DNA from: CAZKTF01 sp964555565
Lineage (GTDB): Bacteria; Planctomycetota; JAJSAM01; JAKLKS01
DNA length: 11,450 nt
Reading direction: 5' to 3'
Assembly: GCA_964555565.1 (NCBI GenBank)
Contig: CAZKTF010000109.1
Coordinates: 1 to 11,450 of the forward strand
Shown: positions 1-6,459 of the stretch, piece by piece
Numbering within the stretch: the first letter of the stretch is position 1
How the letters are laid out: the number at the start of each line of letters is the position of its first letter
Made by a program: the position numbers and the translations under genes
Notes under the pieces: model-generated
The model's database searches: none
Told to the model about the DNA's origin: nothing
Seen by the model: the letters and a program-made list of their open reading frames with translations, nothing else

Positions 1-591
1 CGCGGCGGCGGTGGCCGGGGGAGGGGCCGGCGTGGCTGGGGCGGGGGCGACCGCCGCCTTCGGGGGCGCCGGCTTCTTCGGGGGCGGGTAGGAGTGCCCG
101 ACCTCGGCCTCCTGTCCCCGCACGATCGGGATGCCCGGGATCCCGTGGTAGGACTCGGGCATCTTGTAGTCCTTGCGGAGCGGGTGCCCCTCCCAGTCCT
201 CGGGGCAGAGGATCCGGCGGAGGTTCGGGTGCCCCTCGAACCGCACGCCGAGCATGTCCCAGCACTCCCGCTCGTGCCAGTTGGCGCCGTTCCAGAAGGG
301 GGTGAGCGAGGCGACGACCGGGTTGTCCCGGGGCAGCTCCGCCTTGAGGTTCACCCAGTGCCGGTTCCGGAAGGACCAGAGGTGGCAGACGACCGTCATG
401 GTCGCCTTCCCGTCCACGGCCGTGAGGTCGTGGAGGGACTCGCAGCCGAGCTCCTCCCTGGCGAGCCGGGCCGCCTCCGTCCACGCCGCGGGGGCGACCC
501 GGACGAAGGGGTGGATGCCGTCCGCCTTCGCCTCGAGGACCCTGTCCCCGAGGCGGGCCTTGAACCGGTCGGCGATCTCCGCGGGGGTCAT
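1..591 (-). CDS. nuoC: NADH-quinone oxidoreductase subunit C (partial, C-terminus beyond window)
   Basis: NuoC is a peripheral-arm subunit of respiratory complex I, lying next to NuoD and NuoB on the cytoplasmic side of the membrane. The reading frame is open from ATG at 591 to base 1 (197 codons) with no stop. The family signature is clear at residues 106-142: HERE, a D-M-L-G run, FEGHPNLRRIL, then PEDWEGHPLRKDY. After about residue 165 the protein becomes an Ala/Pro/Lys-rich low-complexity tail that still runs at the edge. NuoC usually ends soon after the GHPLRKDY block, so this is an unusual extension; it could be a linker to a further domain (for example a NuoD fusion) or just a disordered tail. 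It follows nuoB by 37 bases, which fits the usual nuoA-B-C order. The Shine-Dalgarno before the ATG is weak (GGGAG about 14 bases upstream). Confidence 0.95.
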   Translation of the reverse strand, partial: MTPAEIADRFKARLGDRVLEAKADGIHPFVRVAPAAWTEAARLAREELGCESLHDLTAVDGKATMTVVCHLWSFRNRHWVNLKAELPRDNPVVASLTPFWNGANWHERECWDMLGVRFEGHPNLRRILCPEDWEGHPLRKDYKMPESYHGIPGIPIVRGQEAEVGHSYPPPKKPAPPKAAVAPAPATPAPPPATAAA

Positions 592-628
592 CCGTTGGGC
601 GCTCGCTCCCTGGTCCTAGGCCGCGTCG

Positions 629-1210
<582 letters not shown>

Positions 1211-1675
1211 TTACTCCTCCCGTTCGGAGCGCGCGCGCTCCGCCTCCCGCGCCTGCACGAGGCCGCGCGGGATCCACTCGATGTCCCCCTTGCGCCAGAC
1301 GTAGGCCAGGCCGCAGGCGAGGATCCCCACGAACACGGCGGCCTCGCCGAAGGCGAGGAGCCCCTGCCCGCGCTCGGCCATCCCCTTCAGCGCGACGGCC
1401 CAGGGGACGAGGAAGATGACCTCCACGTCGAACACGAGGAACACGAGCGCGATGACGTAGAACCGGATGTCGAACCGGATGAAGGAGGAGCCGAAGGCCG
1501 GCTCGCCGCACTCGTAGGGGAGGCCCTTCACGTGGCCCGGCTCGTCCGTGCGCAGGAGCTTCGAGAGGACCGAGACGTTCAGGACGACGAAGGCGCCCCC
1601 GAAGAGGAGGAAGACCAGGGCGGTCAGGAAGTCCTCGTCCAAGGGCGGGCTCCCGCGGGCGGGCGGGGGCACCAC
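1211..1675 (-). CDS. nuoA: NADH-quinone oxidoreductase subunit A
   Basis: NuoA is a small membrane subunit of complex I with three transmembrane helices, here at about residues 17-39, 72-97 and 106-128. The hallmark loop YECGEPAFGSS followed by IRFDIRFYVIALVFLVFDVEV (residues 54-86) is nearly canonical. The longest reading starts at a GTG pair (1675/1672). Its first 11 residues are Pro/Gly-rich and atypical. A TTG at 1642, preceded by GGGAG with a 7-base spacer, would give MDEDFLTALVFLL, closer to the usual short NuoA N-terminus, so the start is uncertain. It is the first gene of a minus-strand nuoABC operon, with a promoter candidate about 30 bases upstream. Confidence 0.95.
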   Translation of the reverse strand: MVPPPARGSPPLDEDFLTALVFLLFGGAFVVLNVSVLSKLLRTDEPGHVKGLPYECGEPAFGSSFIRFDIRFYVIALVFLVFDVEVIFLVPWAVALKGMAERGQGLLAFGEAAVFVGILACGLAYVWRKGDIEWIPRGLVQAREAERARSEREE

Positions 1676-1705
1676 AAGACCCCCCGCGAGCGAAGACGAC
1701 GGGGG

Positions 1706-1734
1706 ATCCTAGCGGTCCCGGGAGCGCGTCCCAA
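1706..1734 (-). promoter_or_regulatory. Probable sigma-70-type promoter of nuoABC
   Basis: On the minus strand a TTGGGA box (1729-1734) and a TAGGAT box (1706-1711) are separated by exactly 17 bases, close to the TTGACA/TATAAT layout. The predicted transcript start is near 1699, about 25 bases before the nuoA GTG at 1675. The repeat cluster begins right behind it at about 1743. Seen by eye only; no transcript data. Confidence 0.5.
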
Positions 1735-1742
1735 AAGAACCG

Positions 1743-1760
1743 GGGGTCTGACCTCGGGCG
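1743..1760 (-). repeat. Palindromic repeat fragment (A1)
   Basis: An 18-base end fragment, GGGGTCTGACCTCGGGCG, of the 70-bp palindromic element seen complete at 9461-9530. It is in the opposite orientation to the 9461 copy. It lies 8 bases upstream of the -35 box of the nuo promoter. Confidence 0.7.
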
Positions 1761-1771
1761 CGTAGACACCA

Positions 1772-1828
1772 GGGGTCTGACCTCAGGCGCCGGCAAGCGT
1801 ACTCAGCACGTCGAATGAACTCGGCGCC
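1772..1828 (-). repeat. Truncated 70-bp palindromic element (A2)
   Basis: Starts GGGGTCTGACCTCAGGCGCC and ends CTCGGCGCC, but lacks the closing 13-mer GGGGTCTGACCCC. Its reverse complement matches the element at 9693-9762 over most of its length, with scattered substitutions. This looks like an older, decayed copy. Confidence 0.75.
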
Positions 1829-1838
1829 GACGAAGGCA

Positions 1839-1908
1839 TGGGTCTGACCTCGGGCGCCGGCGAGCGGCGCAGCACGTCGGGTGCGCTCGGCGCCCGGGGT
1901 CTGACCCC
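1839..1908 (-). repeat. 70-bp palindromic element (A3)
   Basis: A near-complete element: the left end reads GGGTCTGACC then TCGGGCGCC, and the right end GGCGCCC followed by a perfect GGGGTCTGACCCC (1896-1908). Its ends are inverted repeats of each other, so the whole unit can form a long imperfect hairpin. It ends 45 bases before the ATG of the next plus-strand gene, in a divergent, promoter-bearing gap. Confidence 0.8.
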
Positions 1909-1952
1909 CTGTCCCGCTTCATTCCTCCCCCCCCTCCCGGGCGCCACCTAGG

Positions 1953-2792
1953 ATGCGCTCCCCCGCGCCCTCCGACGGAGGCCCCCCGCCCGTGGACTTC
2001 TCGATGTTCTTCACGCAGCTCTCCGTGGGCTGCCTCGGGCTCACGCCGGTGGTGCCCTGGCGCTCGGTGGGCAAGGGCTACTACGTGATGATGCTCGCCA
2101 TCGCCCTGGCCCTCCTGCCCGTGGCCTGGCTCTTCCGGGCATCCACGCCGGGGGGGTTCCCCGCCCCCGGGGAGCTGGCCCTCGACGCGCGCGGGGCGAC
2201 CACCGTGCTCTTCGGGGCCTACGGGATCGCGGCCATGCTCGCGCTCGCGGCCTTCCTGGCCTGGGGCGGGGACCGGGGGTTCGGGATCACCCTCGTGGCC
2301 GCGGCGCTCGGGTGGGCCGCGGTGGCGGCCGACGGTGTCCGGGCGGCGGGCGCCGCGCAGGGGCCCGCCGCGGTCCCCGCCCTCCTCGTCGGGAACTACC
2401 TCGCCGGCGCGGGGCTCCTCGGGAGCGTGCTCGGGGCCATGCTCCTCGGCCACTGGTACCTGGTGGTCCGGGACCTCCCGGCCCGCCCGCTGAAGGCCCT
2501 CACGGGCCTCCTCTTCGCCTTCCTCCTCGCGCGGCTCGCGGCGACGGGGGCCGCCTTCGCCCTCGACCCGGGGGGCGGCGCGACGGTCGTGCGGCGCTGG
2601 GCGATCCCGGTCATCGTCTACGGGCTCTTCAGCCTGGGCTCGCCGCTGGCCATGTCGTGGATGATCCGGGGGACCGTGGCCATCCGCGCGACCCAGTCCG
2701 CCACGGGGATCCTCTACGGCGTCGTGGTGTTCATCCTCATGGGGGAGGCGGCGGGCCGCTACGTCCTCATCCAGACCGGGTTTCCCCTCTGA
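1953..2792 (+). CDS. Multi-pass membrane protein of unknown function
   Basis: I do not recognise a named family. The product (279 aa) is very hydrophobic, with about eight predicted membrane helices at roughly residues 17-40, 44-64, 83-104, 109-128, 139-164, 176-200, 210-234 and 245-270. Possible functional residues are in short polar motifs: SVGKGYY (38-44), LGHWYLVV after helix 5, and RATQSATGILY before the last helix, followed by MGEAAGRY. The His-Trp-Tyr at a helix end could bind a cofactor or metal, but this is speculation. The ATG at 1953 has almost no ribosome site. A GTG at 1992 has GGAGG 10 bases upstream and would give VDFSMFFTQLSVG, so the true start may be 1992. It overlaps the next gene by one base (TGATG), so the two are probably co-translated. 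Confidence 0.8.
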   Translation: MRSPAPSDGGPPPVDFSMFFTQLSVGCLGLTPVVPWRSVGKGYYVMMLAIALALLPVAWLFRASTPGGFPAPGELALDARGATTVLFGAYGIAAMLALAAFLAWGGDRGFGITLVAAALGWAAVAADGVRAAGAAQGPAAVPALLVGNYLAGAGLLGSVLGAMLLGHWYLVVRDLPARPLKALTGLLFAFLLARLAATGAAFALDPGGGATVVRRWAIPVIVYGLFSLGSPLAMSWMIRGTVAIRATQSATGILYGVVVFILMGEAAGRYVLIQTGFPL

Positions 2793-3262
2793 TGCCGATC
2801 GAGGTCCAGTTCGCCTGCCCGGGGTGCGGCGGGGAGGCGGAGCTCCCCGACCTGGTGGCCGCCGCCGCGCTCGCCTGCGCCTGCGGGTGGAGCGCCCCGC
2901 GGAGGCCGGGAGACTTCGCGGGGGGCCGCGTCGCCCTCTGCTCCGCCTGCGGGGACGCGCGGCTCTACGTCCAGAAGGACTTCAACGCCCGCGTGGGGAT
3001 CGGCCTGCTCGTGGGCGGGATGGCCCTGGCCGTCGCGCTGGGGGTGTTCCTCGGCCCCTGGGGGTTCTTCGGGGCGCTCGGCGGGGCGCTCCTCCTCGAC
3101 ACCCTCCTCTACCTCACCGTCGGCAACGTCGTCGTCTGCCACCGGTGCGAGGCGCACTACCGGGGCGGCCCCGAGGACTACCCGGAGTTCGACCTCGCCC
3201 TGCACGACCGCATCCGGTGGGAGAAGGAGGTCGCGCGCCGTTCCCCCTCGAAGAACGGATAG
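2792..3262 (+). CDS. Zinc-ribbon membrane protein of unknown function
   Basis: This 156-aa protein has four cysteine pairs and two adjacent membrane helices. The N-terminal CPGC (Cys9, Cys12) pairs with a CAC motif (Cys29, Cys31), forming one likely zinc ribbon. CSAC (Cys50, Cys53) in front of the helices and CHRC (Cys116, Cys119) after them could form a second, closed across a membrane hairpin (helices about 68-88 and 91-111). Conserved-looking flanks are ARLYVQKDFNARVG and CHRCEAHYRGG. The start ATG overlaps the TGA of the upstream gene (TGATG). I cannot assign a function; a sensor or assembly factor for the upstream membrane protein is possible. The rubredoxin/zinc-ribbon reading rests on the cysteine spacing only. 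Confidence 0.85.
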   Translation: MPIEVQFACPGCGGEAELPDLVAAAALACACGWSAPRRPGDFAGGRVALCSACGDARLYVQKDFNARVGIGLLVGGMALAVALGVFLGPWGFFGALGGALLLDTLLYLTVGNVVVCHRCEAHYRGGPEDYPEFDLALHDRIRWEKEVARRSPSKNG

Positions 3263-3322
3263 GATGTGCGCTCCCTCCGGTGCCCGCGGGGACCGGGCCC
3301 GCCGAGGGAAGGGGTGGAAGGG

Positions 3323-4207
3323 ATGATCCGAGAGCCCATCACCATCGAGGGCCACGAGGGACGGGTCCAGGCGGTCGCCTTCTCGCCCGACGGGGGCACC
3401 CTGCTCTCGGGGGGCGTGGAGGGGAAGGTGCGCCTCTGGCGGACCGGCTCCTTCGTGGCCGCCGGCGAACTCCCGGGGAGCGCGGGGAAGCTCCAGACGC
3501 TCGCCTTCGCCCCGGACGGGAGGCGCGTCGTCTCAGGCGCGGGGGACGGGCTGGCCCGGGTCTGGAGGTTCCCCTCCGGGGACGCGCTGGCCTCGCACCG
3601 CGGCTACACGACCGCCCAGCTCTCCCCCGACGGGAAGCGGGTCGCCTCCCTGACCACGAAGGGTACGGCGACCGTGTGGGACCTCGCCTCCGGGAGCATC
3701 GTCGTGGCGATCCCGCCGGCCAAGTCGCGGATCCTCTCCCTCTGCTTCACCCCCGACGGCGCGCGGCTGTTCGCCGGCTCCCAGGCGGGCGAGGTCCGCG
3801 CGTGGATGGTCCCCTCGGGCGAGCCCACGGGGGCGATCCCCCTCCGGGCCCCTCCGGCCGTGCGGCTGCGCTGGCTGCCGGAGGGGCGAGCCCTCCTCGC
3901 GGCCTGCCTCGACTCCACGCTCCGGGCCTTCGAGCCCGGACGCTGGAAGGAGCGCCTCCGCATCGAGCTCCAGTCCCCCGGGGTCTTCCCCCTCGCCGCG
4001 AGCCCCGACGGGCGTACGCTGGCGGTCGGCGTCGAGCACCAGGTGCGGCTGCACGACTCCGAGGACGGGAAGCTCCTCGAGGCCATCGAGGTGGGCGCGA
4101 AGGGGCTCTGCTCGCTCGAGTTCTCCCCCGACGGGCGCTTCCTCGCCCTCGGCGCCTCGGACCGGCTGGTCCGCGTCTGGAAGGTCGGCGAAGTCACCGG
4201 GAGGTAG
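3323..4207 (+). CDS. WD40-repeat seven-bladed beta-propeller protein
   Basis: A 294-aa protein made almost wholly of WD40 repeats. Seven repeats can be counted by their terminal strands: RLWRTG, RVWRFPSG, TVWDLASG, RAWMVPSG, RAFEPGRW, RLHDSEDG and RVWKVGE. Several are preceded by the typical turn F-S/A/T-P-D-G. That is the number needed for one closed propeller, so the protein is probably a complete scaffold or binding domain. It has no signal peptide or extra enzymatic domain, so it is likely cytoplasmic. A GTG at 3266, three bases after the previous stop, is in frame and would add 19 Pro/Gly/Arg-rich residues; the ATG at 3323 behind AAGGGGTGGAAGGG is preferred. It is the last gene of the three-gene cluster and is followed at once by repeats. 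The partner is unknown. Confidence 0.93.
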   Translation: MIREPITIEGHEGRVQAVAFSPDGGTLLSGGVEGKVRLWRTGSFVAAGELPGSAGKLQTLAFAPDGRRVVSGAGDGLARVWRFPSGDALASHRGYTTAQLSPDGKRVASLTTKGTATVWDLASGSIVVAIPPAKSRILSLCFTPDGARLFAGSQAGEVRAWMVPSGEPTGAIPLRAPPAVRLRWLPEGRALLAACLDSTLRAFEPGRWKERLRIELQSPGVFPLAASPDGRTLAVGVEHQVRLHDSEDGKLLEAIEVGAKGLCSLEFSPDGRFLALGASDRLVRVWKVGEVTGR

Positions 4208-4218
4208 CCGCATGGACC

Positions 4219-4321
4219 AGGGGTCAGACCTCGGGCGTTTGCAAACAGTGGCCTCAGACCCCTCGTGTCGCTCCCCAGCGTTTGCAAACGACTGGGGTCT
4301 GACCCCTTGGCTGCTCAGCAC
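4219..4321 (+). repeat. 103-bp composite repeat, copy 1
   Basis: Begins 11 bases after the WD40 stop codon with AGGGGTCAGACCTCGGGCG, contains CGTTTGCAAAC twice (4236-4246 and, as the perfect palindrome CGTTTGCAAACG, 4279-4290) and then GGGGTCTGACCCC (4294-4306). It aligns without gaps to 9309-9411, with about 11 substitutions over 103 bases. Both copies sit in the same orientation right behind an unrelated plus-strand gene. Confidence 0.85.
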
Positions 4322-4354
4322 GTCGAGTGAACTCGGCGCCTGGGGTCTGACCCC
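4314..4354 (-). repeat. Half copy of the 70-bp palindromic element
   Basis: From CTCAGCACGTCGAGTGAACT to a complete GGGGTCTGACCCC (4342-4354), this matches the right half of the elements at 1772-1828 and 1839-1908. The left arm is missing and is replaced by the 13-mer at 4294-4306 of the 103-bp unit. Confidence 0.7.
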
Positions 4355-4374
4355 GCGTTTGCAGTTGCAAACGC
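4355..4374. repeat. Inverted repeat GCGTTTGCA-GT-TGCAAACGC
   Basis: A perfect 9-bp inverted repeat around a GT centre. It looks like the common CGTTTGCAAACG palindrome with a small internal duplication. It lies directly against the 13-mer ending at 4354. The 65 bases that follow (4375-4439) match none of the repeats and show no gene. Confidence 0.75.
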
Positions 4375-4439
4375 ACGCGGCCGGTGGCGTCACAAGTCTA
4401 CTTTGCGCAGTGGATTGCGAACGACGCGCGGATGCGCGA

Positions 4440-4452
4440 GGGGTCTGACCCC
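4440..4452. repeat. Solitary 13-mer palindrome GGGGTCTGACCCC
   Basis: A perfect 6+1+6 palindrome that ends 3 bases from the thiC stop codon (4456-4458). It could act as a small transcription-ending hairpin for thiC, but no T-run follows it on the minus strand. Confidence 0.7.
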
Positions 4453-4455
4453 CGG

Positions 4456-5808
4456 CTACAGCGTCCCCTGCGGGACCTTCTCGACCTTCTCGACGACGGC
4501 CTGGCCGAAAAGCTTCCGGTGGTGGGAGGCGGCCTCGGCGGCGTACTGCGGGTCGGAGTGGTTGTCGATGTTCACCGAGCAGAGCGGTCCGCACATGGAG
4601 CAGACGGCGCGGTCGGCGTCCTCGCTGTTCTCGCGGAACTCGCGGGCCTTCTTCCCGTCGAAGGCCAGGCGGAACATCTCCTCCCAGTCGAGCCGCTTGC
4701 GGGCGTCGCTCATGGCCCGGTCCCGCTCGCGGGCCCCGCCCGTGCGCTTGACGACGTCGCCGCAGTGGGCGGCGATCCGGGTCGCGATGACCCCGTCCCG
4801 CACGTCCTCCTTCGTGGGCAGCCGGAGGTGCTCCGCCGGCGTGAGGTAGCAGAGCATGTCGGTCCCGGCGGCCGCGGAGACCGCGCCCCCGATGGCCCCG
4901 GTGATGTGGTCGTAGCCGGCGCCGCAGTCGGTCGGGAGCGGGCCGAGGACGTAGAAGGGGGCGCCGCGGCAGATCCGCTTCTCGATCTGGACGTTGGCCG
5001 CGATCTCGTCCAGCGGGACGTGCCCCGGGCCCTCGATCATGGCCTGCACCCCCGCCGCCAGCGCCCGCCGCTGGAGCTCGCCCAGGATGAAGAGCTCCTC
5101 GAGCTGCGCGGGGTCCGTGGCGTCGGCGCCGGCCCCGGGACGGAGGCCGTCCCCCAGCGAGAGCGTCACGTCGTGCGCGACCGCGATCTCGAGCAGCCGG
5201 TCGAACCGCTCGTAGAGCGGGTTCTCCTTCCCGGTCTTGCGGATGTAGGCCGCGGTCACGGCCCCGCCGCGCGAGACGACCCCGCACACGCGCGGGGAGT
5301 CCTCCAGCCGGGCGATGGAGCGCTTCGTCACGCCGCAGTGGACCGTGACGTAGTCCACCCCCTCCTTCGCCTGCCCCTCGAGGACGTCCCAGATGGAGTC
5401 GTCGAAGTGGTACACGCCGGACTTCTGCGCGGCCTCGTAGATGGGGACGGTCCCGAGCATGACGGTGGACCGCTCGCAGGACATGCGCCGGATCTCGTTC
5501 AGGCGCGGGCCCGTCGAGAGGTCCATCACCGAGTCCGACCCGTACTCGATGGCGACGGCGAGCTTCTCCATCTCCTCGGCCGGGTCCTCGTGGTCGGCGG
5601 AGGAGCCGTAGTTGGCGTTGACCTTGGTCTTGAGTCCCCGCCCGATGGCGCGCACGACCGCGTGCTTCCGGTTCCGGTTGCAGGGGAGCACGATCGTCCC
5701 GTCGGCGATGCCCGCGCGGACCTGCGCGGCCGGCACCCCCTCCTCCCGCGCCACGGCCTCCATCTCCGCCGTGACGACGCCGTCGCGGGCGGCCTGGAGC
5801 TGCGTCAC
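4456..5808 (-). CDS. thiC: Phosphomethylpyrimidine synthase ThiC
   Basis: ThiC is a non-canonical radical-SAM enzyme that turns aminoimidazole ribotide into hydroxymethylpyrimidine phosphate for thiamin. At 450 aa this is the short form, lacking the N-terminal extension of the roughly 600-aa enzymes. Family motifs appear in order: KVNANYGSS, EYGSDSVMDLSTG, MLGTVPIYEA, DYVTVHCGVT, SLGDGLRPG, MIEGPGHVPLDEI, GPLPTDCGAGYDHITGAIGG and LCYLTPAEHLRLP. The C-terminal cluster motif reads CSMCGPLC (Cys403, 406, 410), i.e. C-x2-C-x3-C, one residue tighter than the commonly quoted C-x2-C-x4-C. The GTG start at 5808 overlaps the upstream TGA by four bases (GTGA) behind GGAGGAGG and gives the expected MTQLQAAR N-terminus, so it is well supported and translationally coupled to the DUF2203 gene. 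No TPP-riboswitch signature is seen upstream. Confidence 0.97.
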   Translation of the reverse strand: MTQLQAARDGVVTAEMEAVAREEGVPAAQVRAGIADGTIVLPCNRNRKHAVVRAIGRGLKTKVNANYGSSADHEDPAEEMEKLAVAIEYGSDSVMDLSTGPRLNEIRRMSCERSTVMLGTVPIYEAAQKSGVYHFDDSIWDVLEGQAKEGVDYVTVHCGVTKRSIARLEDSPRVCGVVSRGGAVTAAYIRKTGKENPLYERFDRLLEIAVAHDVTLSLGDGLRPGAGADATDPAQLEELFILGELQRRALAAGVQAMIEGPGHVPLDEIAANVQIEKRICRGAPFYVLGPLPTDCGAGYDHITGAIGGAVSAAAGTDMLCYLTPAEHLRLPTKEDVRDGVIATRIAAHCGDVVKRTGGARERDRAMSDARKRLDWEEMFRLAFDGKKAREFRENSEDADRAVCSMCGPLCSVNIDNHSDPQYAAEAASHHRKLFGQAVVEKVEKVPQGTL

Positions 5809-6356
5809 CGCGCCCTCCTCCTCGCGGAGGGGGGCGGGACCGGCGGGGCGGAGTCCGCGGGGCCGGCGGGCGCCGCGTCCGGGTCCACCCCCGGGGCGAT
5901 GGGCGCCGGCGGCTCCGCCGCGGGGGGCTCGATGCCCGGGATCGGGCGGCGCGCGGGGAAGCCCGCGTTCGGGCCCTCGCGGTCGTGGAACCAGGCCACC
6001 CGCTCCTCGCCGCGCTTCCAGCAGAGGAAGACCGGGCGCCCCTCGATCTCGGCCGGGAAGTCCAGCAGGCCCGTGGCGGGGTCCTTCAGCTCCACGCCGG
6101 CCTTCCCGAGCTCGGCCAGCAGCCTCGCGAGCTCCACGCGGGCGGCGACGGCCCGCTCTTCGGCCGTGCGCCGCGACCCGCGCTCGGCGGGCGGGACGGG
6201 GGCGCCGCGCCCGCGGCCCCGCGAGGACTCGGCCTCGGCGACGCGGGCGAAGGCCGCGGCGATGTCGTCCGCGATCGCCCGGATGTAGGGGAGCGCGCGG
6301 TTGGCGCTCTCCGCGTCGAAGAGCCGCCTGCGCCTCACCGCCTGGGGTTCGGTCAT
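5805..6356 (-). CDS. DUF2203 family protein
   Basis: This 183-aa protein matches the pattern I associate with DUF2203. It has an N-terminal LFDAESANRALPYIRAIA helix (about 11-28), a charged alpha-helical middle, then KAGVELKDPATGLLDFPAEI and GRPVFLCWKRGEERVAWFHD with GFPARRPI (about 85-140). The last 40 residues are Pro/Ala-rich and probably disordered. The family has no established reaction. The ATG at 6356 has GGAGG 7 bases upstream. Its TGA overlaps the thiC start, so the two are made together. Whether it helps thiamin synthesis is not known; co-occurrence in other genomes would be the test. Confidence 0.88.
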   Translation of the reverse strand: MTEPQAVRRRRLFDAESANRALPYIRAIADDIAAAFARVAEAESSRGRGRGAPVPPAERGSRRTAEERAVAARVELARLLAELGKAGVELKDPATGLLDFPAEIEGRPVFLCWKRGEERVAWFHDREGPNAGFPARRPIPGIEPPAAEPPAPIAPGVDPDAAPAGPADSAPPVPPPSARRRAR

Positions 6357-6395
6357 CGAGGTCCTCCGGTGCGACGGTCCGTGCTCCGCGGACGG

Positions 6396-6423
6396 ATGGT
6401 AGCGCGCCCGACGCGGCGGGCAA
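6396..6423 (-). promoter_or_regulatory. Possible promoter of the DUF2203-thiC pair
   Basis: On the minus strand TTGCCC (6418-6423) and TACCAT (6396-6401) stand 16 bases apart, in the 103-base gap between bcp and the DUF2203 gene. The match is modest. Downstream, before the ribosome site, lies an imperfect hairpin (CCGTCCGCG-GAG-CACGGACCG, 7 of 9 pairs). Neither a CTGAGA nor a GAACCTG thiamin-riboswitch box is visible. Confidence 0.3.
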
Positions 6424-6459
6424 CAACAACCGCGGCTCGGAACGACGCAAAGGACCGTT

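Noticed and set aside
3260..3265. TAGGAT -10-like boxes at gene junctions (1949, 3260, 7804)
   Set aside because: Two coincide with TAG stop codons, none has a usable -35 box at the right distance, and all lie close to downstream ribosome sites; most likely chance.
4212..4448. Small plus-strand open frame in the convergent gap
   Set aside because: Composed mostly of repeat sequence, with no ribosome site and no recognisable protein features.
4440..4452. Classical rho-independent terminator of thiC
   Set aside because: The hairpin has only 6 pairs around a single central base and no T-run follows, so it is kept as a repeat rather than called a terminator.
6357..6459. Thiamin pyrophosphate riboswitch ahead of DUF2203-thiC
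   Set aside because: The conserved CTGAGA and GAACCTG boxes are absent on the coding strand and the gap is short. Only an imperfect hairpin is seen.
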